Positions 7,001 to 15,768 of a stretch of 31,708 nucleotides of DNA are shown piece after piece. Both the position numbers and the translations under genes were made by a program. The notes under the pieces are model-generated. The model did no database searches, had not been told where the DNA came from, and worked only from the letters and a program-made list of their open reading frames with translations. This DNA comes from Asaia bogorensis (GTDB lineage Bacteria; Pseudomonadota; Alphaproteobacteria; Acetobacterales; Acetobacteraceae). Within the stretch, counting starts at the first letter, position 1; each line of letters begins with the position of its first letter. The DNA is taken from assembly GCA_945871455.1 (NCBI GenBank), contig CAMBXJ010000001.1, positions 1 through 31,708 of the forward strand. The letters are read 5' to 3'.

Positions 7001-8410
7001 ATGCGCTACATCTCTACTCGCGGCCACGCCGCCCCTCGCGACTTCGCCGGTGTTCTGCTCTCGGGCCTGGCCGAGGATGGCGGGTTGTTCATGCCTGAAT
7101 CCTGGCCACATTTTTCGCATGCGGACTGGCGGGCGATGCGGGCGCTTTCCTATCCGGCGCTGGCGGCCCGGATCATGCAGCCGTTCGTCGGCCAATCGAT
7201 CCCGGCTGCAACCCTCTCAACGATCTGTCACCAAGCCTATGCGGATTTCCGCCATCCGGCCGTGGTTCCACTCGTGCAGCTCGAAACCGGGTTGTTTGTG
7301 CAGGAACTGTTTCACGGACCGACCTTGGCGTTCAAGGATATGGCGATGCAGGTGTTGGGGCGCCTTTTCGACCACGTCCTGACCGAGCGCAACGCCCGCG
7401 TGACCATCGTCGGCGCAACCTCCGGCGATACCGGCTCTGCGGCGATCGAGGCCTGCGCCAATCGCGACCGCGTGGACATCGTCATTCTGCACCCGCATGA
7501 GCGCACCAGCCTGGTGCAACGCCGCCAGATGACCACGGTCACGGCCGCGAATGTCGGCAATGTCGCGATTGAGGGCACGTTCGACGATTGCCAGGATCTT
7601 GTGAAGTCCCTGTTCGCCGACGTGGGTTTCCGAGAGGAAGTGCATCTTTCGGCGGTCAATTCGATCAACTGGGCCCGGATCGCCGCCCAGATCCCCTATT
7701 ATGTCAGCGCGGCCCTCGCCTTGGGGGCGCCGGAACGAGAGGTGGCGTTCAGTGTTCCCACCGGCAATTTTGGCAACGTCCTGGCCGCCTGGGCGGCCCG
7801 CCGAATGGGCCTGCCCATCGCCCGCCTGATCGTCGGTGCCAATCGCAACGATATCCTGGCCCGATTCCTGGCCAGCAACGACATGTCGATCGCCGGCGTC
7901 GAACCGTCCTTGTCGCCCAGCATGGACATCCAGGTCAGCTCTAATTTCGAGCGACTCCTGTTTGAACTGCTGGAACGCGACCCGGTCGCAACCGCGGGGA
8001 CCATGCGGGCGTTCCGGGATTCCGGCCGGATGCCGGTCACCCAGGACTCGTGGCATCGTGCGCGCCAGGTGTTTCACGGCTTCCGCCTGGACGACCCTGG
8101 CACCGAAGCCGAAATCCGTCGGATCCATGCCGCGTCCGGCTATCTCGCTGACCCTCATACGGCGATCGGCGTCGCGGCGGCGCGCGCTTTGGCGCCGGGT
8201 CATGGCGTACCGGTGATCGCGATGGCAACCGCCCATCCCGCCAAATTTCCGGATGCGATGGAACGCGCGACGGGCCATCGTCCGGCCCTGCCGATCAGCC
8301 TGGCCGACCTGTTCGATCGGCATGAGAAATTCGTCGTACTGCCCAACGATTTGGCCGCGGTGGAGGCGAATGTGCGGGCCTTGGTGCACCGCAACACCAC
8401 CCAGGCCTGA
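7001..8410 (+). CDS. thrC: Threonine synthase ThrC
   Basis: A PLP enzyme converting O-phospho-homoserine to threonine. The protein opens with MRYISTRG, the usual start of this family, and carries the PLP lysine in GPTLAFKDMAMQ, the phosphate-binding GATSGDTGSAA, NSINWARIAAQIPYYV and the SVPTGNFGN loop. At 469 residues it belongs to the long bacterial type. An ATG at 6992 is in frame, but AGGA at 6989-6992 sits 8 bases before the ATG at 7001, which also gives the family N-terminus, so 7001 is preferred. The gene is convergent with the ABC binding-protein gene downstream. Confidence 0.95.
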   Translation: MRYISTRGHAAPRDFAGVLLSGLAEDGGLFMPESWPHFSHADWRAMRALSYPALAARIMQPFVGQSIPAATLSTICHQAYADFRHPAVVPLVQLETGLFVQELFHGPTLAFKDMAMQVLGRLFDHVLTERNARVTIVGATSGDTGSAAIEACANRDRVDIVILHPHERTSLVQRRQMTTVTAANVGNVAIEGTFDDCQDLVKSLFADVGFREEVHLSAVNSINWARIAAQIPYYVSAALALGAPEREVAFSVPTGNFGNVLAAWAARRMGLPIARLIVGANRNDILARFLASNDMSIAGVEPSLSPSMDIQVSSNFERLLFELLERDPVATAGTMRAFRDSGRMPVTQDSWHRARQVFHGFRLDDPGTEAEIRRIHAASGYLADPHTAIGVAAARALAPGHGVPVIAMATAHPAKFPDAMERATGHRPALPISLADLFDRHEKFVVLPNDLAAVEANVRALVHRNTTQA

Positions 8411-8485
8411 TCCGCGACATCGGCCCTGGACAGGGGGGCCGGATAGGGGGCTGGACCAGGCCATTCCCCCTGCCGGACCTAAGGG

Positions 8486-9811
8486 TCAGGCCTCGTTCGA
8501 CTTGTCCAGCACAGGCTGGAACGCCGCCGTAGCCTTCTTCAACTCCGTCGCTACATCGGCGCCGCCGACGATGTTGGTCAACCCGACGCCGATCGTATCC
8601 CGGAATTCCGTCACCGGCACGATCACCGGCAAGCCGGGGCGCGCCATCTTCAGGCTGGCGGTCGTCGTATCGAACCACTCCCGCGGGAAGGCGCTGTTCT
8701 TGACGATATCGTCCCGCCCATAGGCAGACAGCCGAGGCGGCGTCCCCGCACCGGAACGCAATTGCTCATACTGCACCGGCTTGCTGGTGATCCATTGCAG
8801 GTAAATCCAGGCCGCCTTCTTGTTCTTGGCGGTTGCCGGGATTCCCATGCCATCGATGAAGGTCGCGCAGTTATGCGCCTTCGGTCCCGCTGGAACCGGC
8901 GCGAAGCCGACCTTGTCCACGATGCGCGACTTCGTCTTATCCAACAGCGGCGCCGAAAACCCAATCCCATCCCACCACATCGCCGCTCGGCCTTGCATGA
9001 ACGTGGTTTGGCATTCGTTCCAATTGAAGCCGATATTTCCCGGAGGACCACATTCCCGCATGATCTTCTGGTACCATAGCCCTGCATCGATCGCGGCCTG
9101 GGTATCCGTCAGCAGCTTCTTGCCGTCGGGGGTGACCGTTTCCTGGTCCCACCCCAGCAGGATGTTGTCGTACAGCACGACATTGGCGTTCTTGAGGCCA
9201 CGGCCGACGAACCCGTAGGTCTGCTTCGACGGGTCAGTCAAGGCTTGCGCCATGGTCATCATCTCGTCGAAGGTCTTCGGTGGGGCGGAGTAGCCCTTCG
9301 CGGCCAGAAGCTCCTTGTTATAGAACAGGATGAATAGGTCCTGATTGAGCGGCAGCACGTTGATCTTACCGTCTTCGCCGGTCGCCACCTTCATCGACGG
9401 CGCACTGAAATCCGCCAGATCGAAATCGGCATGCGTCATGCTCTTGTCGCTGATAAACGGACGCAGGTCCTCCATCCACTTGGCCTTCTCGACCAGGCGC
9501 TTCTGCACGTGCATGCCGACGTTCACGACATCGAAGCTGGGCCGGCCGCTGGCCATTTCCATCGCGACCTTCGGGCGTTGCTGCTGCTCGGGGATCTGCT
9601 CGAATCCAACCTTGATGCCGGTCAGTTCCTCGAAATCCTTGTTGAGGCGCTTGGCCAAATCGCCACGCGGAGAAAGCTGGAAATTGACCTCGATCGTCTG
9701 GCCCTTGAACTGCTTCCAGTCGAAGGCGGATTGCGCGTTGGCCCGCTCGACGATCGCGGGCGCGGCGAGAACGGCGGCGGAGGCCTGAATCAGGCGGCGG
9801 CGGCGTATCAT
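8486..9811 (-). CDS. ABC transporter substrate-binding protein, family 1 (sugar type)
   Basis: A 441-residue periplasmic solute-binding protein. The N-terminus RRRRLIQASAAVLAAPAIV with cleavage likely after ANA is an export signal with a Tat-like arginine cluster. The mature part has the family-1 pattern: a first strand EVNFQ, FEELTGIKVGFEQIP, SFDVVNVG, LPLNQDLFILFYNKELL and a late AAWIYLQWITSKPVQ. UgpB/MalE-like sugar or glycerol-phosphate binders are the nearest relatives I can name; the ligand is not determinable. A clear ribosome site (GGAGGAACCGC) precedes the ATG. No permease or ATPase gene is adjacent, which is unusual for this family. It lies 110 bases downstream of the enoyl-CoA hydratase-family gene. 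Confidence 0.88.
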   Translation of the reverse strand: MIRRRRLIQASAAVLAAPAIVERANAQSAFDWKQFKGQTIEVNFQLSPRGDLAKRLNKDFEELTGIKVGFEQIPEQQQRPKVAMEMASGRPSFDVVNVGMHVQKRLVEKAKWMEDLRPFISDKSMTHADFDLADFSAPSMKVATGEDGKINVLPLNQDLFILFYNKELLAAKGYSAPPKTFDEMMTMAQALTDPSKQTYGFVGRGLKNANVVLYDNILLGWDQETVTPDGKKLLTDTQAAIDAGLWYQKIMRECGPPGNIGFNWNECQTTFMQGRAAMWWDGIGFSAPLLDKTKSRIVDKVGFAPVPAGPKAHNCATFIDGMGIPATAKNKKAAWIYLQWITSKPVQYEQLRSGAGTPPRLSAYGRDDIVKNSAFPREWFDTTTASLKMARPGLPVIVPVTEFRDTIGVGLTNIVGGADVATELKKATAAFQPVLDKSNEA

Positions 9812-9921
9812 GCGGTTCCTCCATTGGTGGCCCGTCCGCGGGTCTGCCCGCGAACGAGGCGCCGGACCATAACGGGTTCGCCCAACGCTAGGAAGCGCAC
9901 ATGATCGCCCAGACAGGCGCG

Positions 9922-10689
9922 CTATTCGAAGCGCGAGAAGTCCGGCTTGCGCTTTTCGACAAACGCCTGGAATGCCTCGGCCGCTTCGGCGGACCCGACC
10001 CTGTCGCGGAAAATGACCAATTCCTCGGCGATCCTGTCAGTCAGGTCCTGGCTACCGTGCCGGATCAGCTTCTTGGTCAGTTGCACCGACTGGGGCGGCA
10101 AGGCGGCAAGGCGACGGGCCAGCGTGTGGGCGGTCGGCATCAGATCCTTGTCGTCGACAACCTGGTTTACAAAGCCCCAATCGAGCGCGGTCGCCGCATC
10201 CAATGGCTCCCCCAACAACAACAGGGCGTTGGCCCGCTGATGGCCGACCAGACGCGGAAACAGCAGGGAACTGCCGGCCTCCGGCACCAGACCAAGGCTG
10301 GTGAACGGCATGACGAACCTGGCAGAGCGGGCGGCGACGATCAGGTCGCAATGCGCCAACATGGTGGTGCCAACGCCGATGGCGGCCCCGTTCACCGCGC
10401 CGATCAACGGTTTCTTCAGGTCCTTCAACGCGGTCAGAAACGGTGACGCCGCGCTGCGTTCGTTGCTTGCGGCACGTTGCTGGAAATCCTTGATGTCGTT
10501 CCCGGACGTGAAAGTATCCCCGATCCCGGTCAGCACGATAACGCGCACCGCCGGGTCGCTGTCGGCCGCGGAGAACGCGTCAATCACGGCGCCATACATC
10601 GCCCGCGTCAGCGCGTTCTTTTTCTCGGGTCGGTTGAAAGCGATTTCCAACACGCCTTCGGTGCGCGCGATGGTGACGTTCTCGGTCAT
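9922..10689 (-). CDS. Enoyl-CoA hydratase/isomerase family protein
   Basis: A 255-residue crotonase-fold protein acting on acyl-CoA esters. Visible marks are FNRPEKKNALT near the N-terminus, the oxyanion-hole segments TSGNDIKDF and NGAAIGVGTTM, and VPEAGSS, where the Glu is the likely acid/base residue. The PEAGSS form and the GNDI segment resemble enoyl-CoA isomerase/PaaG-like members, so hydratase versus isomerase is undecided. GGAG lies 8 bases before the ATG. It follows speE by 64 bases on the same strand; a metabolic link to polyamines is not apparent. Confidence 0.88.
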   Translation of the reverse strand: MTENVTIARTEGVLEIAFNRPEKKNALTRAMYGAVIDAFSAADSDPAVRVIVLTGIGDTFTSGNDIKDFQQRAASNERSAASPFLTALKDLKKPLIGAVNGAAIGVGTTMLAHCDLIVAARSARFVMPFTSLGLVPEAGSSLLFPRLVGHQRANALLLLGEPLDAATALDWGFVNQVVDDKDLMPTAHTLARRLAALPPQSVQLTKKLIRHGSQDLTDRIAEELVIFRDRVGSAEAAEAFQAFVEKRKPDFSRFE

Positions 10690-10744
10690 GTCAGGTCTCC
10701 GGAAGGGGCCGCAACCCTACGCAGGCCGCCAGGCCCCGGCAACG

Positions 10745-10766
10745 CCTGCCCGCTTATCCGGGCAGG
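10745..10766 (-). other. Hairpin over the speE stop codon
   Basis: CCTGCCCG (10759-10766 read on the minus strand) pairs exactly with CGGGCAGG (10745-10752) around a 6-base loop that contains the speE TAA. No T-run follows, so it is at best a weak or Rho-assisted terminator or an mRNA 3'-end stabiliser between speE and the enoyl-CoA hydratase-family gene. Confidence 0.45.
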
Positions 10767-11620
10767 TGACACGCGATGTAGGGCGGCAGGTTAAACGCGC
10801 CCACATGGATCTCTGGCGTCCAGTATTTTGTATTGCCCAGAATGCCGGAAGCGCTCGCGCGGGACCGGATCGTCTCCACCGATATCTGCGTCAGGCCCGC
10901 ATCCTTGGCCGACCAACCCAGGGTCATGAAGCCGCCGACATAGGTGGGCACCGCGGCGACATAGGCGGAGACATGGGGAAAGTAACGTTGGCGCCGAGCG
11001 CTGGTGTCCCGCAGTTCGTCGGGCTGCATGAACGGCACACCGCACTGGTTCACCACAAGCCCGCGCGGTGTCAGGATGCGCGCGCAGTTTTCATAGAATT
11101 CGTCGGTGAACAGCACCTCTCCGACGCCGATCGGATCGGTGGAGTCAACGATGATCACGTCGAAAGCGGCATCCGGTGCGCGCTTCACATAGTCGATGCC
11201 ATCGCCGACGATCACCTCGGCCCGCTTGTCGGTCCAGGCATCGCCGCCGATCCTGGGCAGGAACTGCTTCGACAGGCGGATGACCTCGCCGTCAATTTCC
11301 ACCATCACCGCGTGTTGAACCGACCGGTGTTGCAGCACGCGGCGCAGCACACCGCCATCGCCGGCACCGATGATCAGCACATTAGCGGCCGACCCATGCG
11401 CCAGCAGCGGCACATGCGCCAACATTTCTTGATAGACGAACTCATCGGCTTCGGTGATCTGGATGACACCGTCCAACACCATGACCGCGCCATGCGAAAA
11501 GCTTTCGAACAGGACGATGTCCTGGAAATCGCTTTTCACCCGCGCCAGTTCCCGTTTCACCAGGAAACGCTGCCCCCAATCGGCGTAGAGCGATTCGTTG
11601 ATCCAGCTATCGGTCGCCAT
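10754..11620 (-). CDS. speE: Spermidine synthase SpeE
   Basis: A 288-residue aminopropyltransferase that transfers the aminopropyl group of decarboxylated SAM to putrescine. Family marks are the N-terminal WINESLYADWGQRF, VLIIGAGDGGVLR (nucleotide loop), MVEIDGEV, GDGIDYV, and the catalytic-Asp region IIVDSTDPIGVGEVLF. The start at 11620 (MATDSWINE) is fixed by GGAGGT five bases upstream; the more distal in-frame start at 11641 lies ahead of this ribosome site. The partner gene speD ends 73 bases upstream on the same strand, giving a two-gene spermidine operon with a hairpin in the gap. Confidence 0.95.
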   Translation of the reverse strand: MATDSWINESLYADWGQRFLVKRELARVKSDFQDIVLFESFSHGAVMVLDGVIQITEADEFVYQEMLAHVPLLAHGSAANVLIIGAGDGGVLRRVLQHRSVQHAVMVEIDGEVIRLSKQFLPRIGGDAWTDKRAEVIVGDGIDYVKRAPDAAFDVIIVDSTDPIGVGEVLFTDEFYENCARILTPRGLVVNQCGVPFMQPDELRDTSARRQRYFPHVSAYVAAVPTYVGGFMTLGWSAKDAGLTQISVETIRSRASASGILGNTKYWTPEIHVGAFNLPPYIACHLPG

Positions 11621-11641
11621 GAGTGACCTCCATGCGAACAA

Positions 11642-11668
11642 ACGGCCCGGACGATCGGTCCGGGCCGT
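11642..11668 (-). terminator. Intercistronic hairpin between speD and speE
   Basis: On the minus strand ACGGCCCGGAC pairs perfectly (11 bp) with GTCCGGGCCGT around a 5-base loop, followed by TTGTTC. This is a terminator-like structure with a short T-rich tail, placed 26 bases after the speD stop and about 10 bases before the speE ribosome site. It may act as a partial terminator or processing site that sets the SpeD:SpeE ratio. Confidence 0.55.
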
Positions 11669-11693
11669 GATGTGCCGAGACAGTTGGTGCGGG

Positions 11694-12143
11694 TTACGCG
11701 ATCAGGCCGCGCCGCTGCTCACCCAGATTGATCGAGGTCGGACGGAACGCCGCCTTCAATGCGGCCAGACCATCATACGGATTGCACGCACCGCACATGA
11801 AGATGTCGATCGCCGCGAAATCACGCTCCGGCCATGTATGGATGGAGATATGGCTCTCCGCCAATACGAGGACGCCACTCACGCCGCCATTCGGCGAGAA
11901 ATGGTGAAAATGTCCATGCAGGATCGTGGCACCCGCCGCTTCCGCGGCGTTGCGCAAGGCGCGGTCGATATGATCGGGATCGCACAGATTGGTGGCGCCC
12001 CAAAGGTCCACCAAAAGATGCGTGCCGGCGAACTTGACGCCGTCCTTCTCAACAAAATAGTCCTTCTGCACTTCGGCTTCGGACTGCGTCTGGTTGCTGC
12101 TCGGGAGTTCCGAGACCATCCCCAGTGGGCTGAGTGCGTTCAT
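11694..12143 (-). CDS. speD: S-adenosylmethionine decarboxylase proenzyme SpeD
   Basis: A 149-residue class 1B AdoMet decarboxylase, a pyruvoyl enzyme giving decarboxylated SAM for spermidine synthesis. The self-cleavage site is visible as VLAESHISIHTWPE: cleavage between Glu96 and Ser97 would create the pyruvoyl group. His102 and Cys117 (in FMCGACNP) match the processing and catalytic residues of the Thermotoga enzyme by spacing. An approximately 30-residue N-terminal tail precedes the conserved core, slightly longer than in the shortest homologues. The start at 12143 follows AGGAAGGGG; in-frame upstream codons to 12266 have no family resemblance. First gene of the speD-speE pair. Confidence 0.95.
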   Translation of the reverse strand: MNALSPLGMVSELPSSNQTQSEAEVQKDYFVEKDGVKFAGTHLLVDLWGATNLCDPDHIDRALRNAAEAAGATILHGHFHHFSPNGGVSGVLVLAESHISIHTWPERDFAAIDIFMCGACNPYDGLAALKAAFRPTSINLGEQRRGLIA

Positions 12144-12319
12144 CGCGTACCCCTTCCTACCAGTAGACGGCCTGTTGGACTTTGCGCACGACAGGCGATG
12201 CCTGCCCGTGGATCGTCCCCTGGGGCCAAGGCGGCGGAACATGATCAAACCGAGCTCGCGACGCAAGAGAATTTCGTGATTACCAGCTATGAATTTCGTT
12301 GCCGCCCGCTGGACCGCGC

Positions 12320-15300
12320 CTATTGGGTCGCCGTCTGGGCCTGAAGCGCCTTCAGGCCAGCCGGCAAGGCACGGACGAGGCCGATTTCCTGCTTGGCCCG
12401 CTTCAAATCGCCGACGCCCCGAACCGGGTCGGCGGTCAACAAACGGAACATGTCCGCGACCGGACCGCTTCCCATACGCGGATCTTCCCGCGCACCCAGG
12501 TTGGCGAGCGCGCTGTCGTCACCGGCGCGCGCGGCCGCGGTCGCCAGGCGTAGCAAGGTGCGCTTCTGCTGATCGTCCAGGTCGCCCGTCGCTGGGACGG
12601 TCAGGCCCACCAACGCGATCAGCGCCTGCTTCGCGGCAGGCCAGTCCTGCGCGCGCTCCAGAATGCCCGCCTTCGCCGCGAGTGCCGCGGGCGATCGCAG
12701 TTCGGACAGCATCTCCATTGCGGTTGGTGTATCGCCCAGCCTGGACGTTGCATCAGCACCAATCAGCGCGCGCGCTTCCAATAGGTCGGCATCAAGGTTG
12801 GGCATGCTGGAGGCGGACAGTGCCGCCACCGCGCCGGCTGGATCGTCTTCCCGCAAGCGCAGCTCCGCCAGCCGAACACCCAAACCGGCGCGTCCCCGCG
12901 GGGTCGGCGCCGCTTTCATCAGTTTCGCCAACACCTGATCCGCGCGCTTGGGAAGGTCGAGCGCCAGCAGACGTTCGGCCAGCCGGTTTTCCAGGGCCGT
13001 ATCCTCGGTGCCGGGCGGGAGAAGATCGGCGTTTTCCTCGACCAGGGCGATGAAATCGAGCGGCGTCATGGATGCCGCACCGTCTTCGTGGATCAAGGTG
13101 CTGAACATGTCCCGCATGCGAGACTGAATCTGCGTGGTGTGGGGCGGGAAATCGGCCTTCGCGTTCCGCAGCAGCTTCAAGGCCTCGCGCCATCCGCCGG
13201 TCTGTCGACGCAATTCCGCGATACGCAGTCTCAACGCCAGGTCGCGCTGGTCGCCACGCCAGACATAAAGCAATTTGTCCAGCGCCTCGACCGCCTTGTC
13301 GTTGTCGATCCGCTGGCTGGCGAGACGCAACTCGACGGCACGGACAGCGGCGCGCGCGCGGGCCAGGCGATCCCGCCCGGCGGCAAGGGCATCGAGTTGC
13401 TCCAACGCCTTGTCGGTGTCGCCCTGCGCCTGCTTCAACAAGGCCTGAGCCAGGCCCAGGGTGGGGTCGGTTTCTCGTTGCCCCAACATCCGCGCGGCGG
13501 CGTTCACTTCACCTCCCAGGATCAGCGTTTCCAAGGCCAGGGGCAGCACCTTGTCGCGCACCGCCGCTGGATAGGTAAACGCAAGAGGTGCCGTACTGGC
13601 GAGCAGGGAAGCTGCCTGCGGAGTGCCTTCCTGTTGGTTGGCCAGCAAGATGCCGCGCCAGAATGCTATCTCATCGATGCCTGACAGGCGCGGATCGTTG
13701 ATGCCGTTCGCTTGATCCAGGCGGTTGGCCAGGATAGCGGCGATTGCATAAAGGCCTTTGAAGTCCGCGGACGCAGCCTCGTGCGGGTCCTGGCCAGCGG
13801 CCACCTCCAACAATGCCATCGCTTCGGCGCCGAGACCTGCCGCGATCATGGTTTCGGCGGCCGAACGGCGCTTGGGGCCCCGCGCGAGAGGTGCCGCGAC
13901 CGCGGCCTCCCGCACCTGATACTGCATCCGCTGCAATAGTGCCTCGGTCGGCAATGCGGGGAACTGGAAGCGACGCGTCAGCCGAGCGGCGGCCAGAAGG
14001 GCATCGGTCATGAAGGCCGGCGAACTGAGCATCAGCCCCTGAGCCCCCCCGGTCAGCAGAAAGCCGGTCGGGATAGTTCGCAACGACAGGATGTCCGACA
14101 GCGGTTCTACCACCACCCCCAGTTGGGTCGGGATCAAAGAGAACTCCGTGGTCCGCCGACCGGTCACAATCGCCTGATTTGCCTTCCGTTGCGTGCCAAC
14201 CAGCAAGGTGCTGCCGCTCTGCGGGTCCGCCAGGGTGATCACGTCGCTGGCACTTTCGACCGGGAACGTCATACGACCCTCGGCGACGACGGGCACGATG
14301 GCGGCAGGGTCCTGCGGGGTCAGTGCCAGGGCAATCTTCCAGGCCTGGGGCGACCGGGAAACCGTAACGGTCTTGCCTTCGGCCAGCGGCACCCGGATGA
14401 CGGCGCCGCCTGACACAAGCTGCGTGCTGGCGCCCGCGAATGTCGGTTCGCCGCGCAAGGCTGTCAGATCGAGCAACCGACGCTCGTCGAAGACGACCCA
14501 AATCGCGGAGCCACGGCGAAACAGGGCCGCACCGACCGATGATGGAAACGGGACAAGGAAGCCTGGTCCCTCCAGCCCAGGAACCGACGCCGTGCGGCGG
14601 ACGACCAGTGCGATCGGGCCATTGGTCGGGGCCCTCGGGACCGTTGTGGCCAGCGGTTGGATGGCCGGTTCGGCCGGACCGGCCGACGCCTCGGGCGCTT
14701 GGATAGCCAGCATCGCAACCACTGTAGGATCGCGGGAGACCGCGACCACCGGGGCGGTCGCAATTGCGGGGCCCATGCTTTCGGTGCCGGTTCCACTGCC
14801 CGGACGTTGCTGCTCAGGCGCGGAGAGGGTTGTTTCCGAAGGTACAACAGACGCCGCCGTCGCGGGGGCGATGGGTGGTGACACGGCTCGATTCGGCCCG
14901 GTGGGACGAACCGGGAGTTGGGTGGCCGCTGATCTGGCGGTCGCCTGGGTCGGCGTCTCGGCCGGAGGCGAGCCCAAGCCGGTGTCCGGTTGAGGACGAA
15001 CCGGTGTGGAGGTATCGGCACGCGTGGTTTGGGACGGGTTGGCCGGTGGCACGGCCGTCCGCGCGAGATTGGGCGGAGGCGTGATGCGCTGGATCGAATT
15101 CTGGCCGGAGATTTGCTGCGGTGAGCGCGCCTCTGGCTGCGGTGCGGCTGGCCTGGGGTCCGCGGCGGGCTGCCTGGAGACGGTCGGTTGAGAAGCCTGC
15201 GAAGTGGGTGGATCGACGATGTCGATGACGACGCGGTTGCCGAGACGCGTCTGCCGCAAGGTCGCCCCGGCATTGACGGAGAATGTTGCCGTTGCCGCCG

Positions 15301-15691
15301 CCGTGATCAGACGCGTCACGTTGCGCGGTGAGGGCTGCTGGATGTCGAGACGGAAATCGTCCTCGAAGCGCACCACCACCGTGTCGCCGTCGCGTGTCAG
15401 GGTGTACCGCGCCTTCTCGGGCGCATCGAAGACGATCCGCCCATAGCCGGGATGGCTGCCGGTCCGGATTGGCACCACCGTGCCGTCCGGCGCGGCCCCC
15501 TGCGCCATGGTCACCATCGCCACTGCCAAAAGCAATGCCGACGTCCATGCCGCGTGGGACCAGCGACGCAGCACCCCCGCGCATCGCGCCAACCACGCGG
15601 TCACGCTGCTTAGGAACGCTAGATGGCGCGCCATTTTGTCGGTTCCGCACGTGCGGCGCCCCACCGAATGATTGTTAGCATGCAGCCGCAT
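12320..15691 (-). CDS. Large secreted protein: AMIN-like N-terminus, proline-rich linker, TPR-like C-terminus
   Basis: About 1123 residues from the ATG at 15691, which has GGAGGTG 11 bases upstream; an ATG at 15634 is an alternative, and an in-frame TTG at 15772 overlaps the cheZ stop. A hydrophobic stretch WTSALLLAVAMVTMAQGA near residues 46-66 is a signal peptide or anchor. Next comes a beta-rich segment of about 100 residues (GYGRIVFDAPEKARYTL to VVIDIVDPP) resembling AMIN domains. A linker of about 200 residues rich in Pro, Thr, Ala and Gln follows, then a second beta-rich part, and roughly 550 C-terminal residues of helical repeats like TPRs (for example DTDKALEQLDALAAGRDRLA). It is the last gene of the fliL-fliM-motE-cheY-cheZ run, 77 bases after cheZ. 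An envelope or flagellar-motor scaffold role is inference. Confidence 0.75.
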   Translation of the reverse strand: MRLHANNHSVGRRTCGTDKMARHLAFLSSVTAWLARCAGVLRRWSHAAWTSALLLAVAMVTMAQGAAPDGTVVPIRTGSHPGYGRIVFDAPEKARYTLTRDGDTVVVRFEDDFRLDIQQPSPRNVTRLITAAATATFSVNAGATLRQTRLGNRVVIDIVDPPTSQASQPTVSRQPAADPRPAAPQPEARSPQQISGQNSIQRITPPPNLARTAVPPANPSQTTRADTSTPVRPQPDTGLGSPPAETPTQATARSAATQLPVRPTGPNRAVSPPIAPATAASVVPSETTLSAPEQQRPGSGTGTESMGPAIATAPVVAVSRDPTVVAMLAIQAPEASAGPAEPAIQPLATTVPRAPTNGPIALVVRRTASVPGLEGPGFLVPFPSSVGAALFRRGSAIWVVFDERRLLDLTALRGEPTFAGASTQLVSGGAVIRVPLAEGKTVTVSRSPQAWKIALALTPQDPAAIVPVVAEGRMTFPVESASDVITLADPQSGSTLLVGTQRKANQAIVTGRRTTEFSLIPTQLGVVVEPLSDILSLRTIPTGFLLTGGAQGLMLSSPAFMTDALLAAARLTRRFQFPALPTEALLQRMQYQVREAAVAAPLARGPKRRSAAETMIAAGLGAEAMALLEVAAGQDPHEAASADFKGLYAIAAILANRLDQANGINDPRLSGIDEIAFWRGILLANQQEGTPQAASLLASTAPLAFTYPAAVRDKVLPLALETLILGGEVNAAARMLGQRETDPTLGLAQALLKQAQGDTDKALEQLDALAAGRDRLARARAAVRAVELRLASQRIDNDKAVEALDKLLYVWRGDQRDLALRLRIAELRRQTGGWREALKLLRNAKADFPPHTTQIQSRMRDMFSTLIHEDGAASMTPLDFIALVEENADLLPPGTEDTALENRLAERLLALDLPKRADQVLAKLMKAAPTPRGRAGLGVRLAELRLREDDPAGAVAALSASSMPNLDADLLEARALIGADATSRLGDTPTAMEMLSELRSPAALAAKAGILERAQDWPAAKQALIALVGLTVPATGDLDDQQKRTLLRLATAAARAGDDSALANLGAREDPRMGSGPVADMFRLLTADPVRGVGDLKRAKQEIGLVRALPAGLKALQAQTATQ

Positions 15692-15768
15692 TTTTGGGGC
15701 CCCACCTCCGTGTTCGATCCTAGGGTAACCGCCGCCCCGCCCAGGGAGAGCGGCCGGCAACCCGTCTG

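Noticed and set aside
7217..8464. 415-codon minus-strand ORF opposite thrC
   Set aside because: The composition is typical of an antisense shadow in GC-rich DNA, and thrC motifs on the other strand are unambiguous.
8411..8485. Terminator between thrC and the ABC binding-protein gene
   Set aside because: Several G/C tracts but no clean stem with a T-run could be found.
10301..11626. 441-codon plus-strand ORF opposite speE and the enoyl-CoA hydratase-family gene
   Set aside because: It spans two well-supported minus-strand genes and shows no family features.
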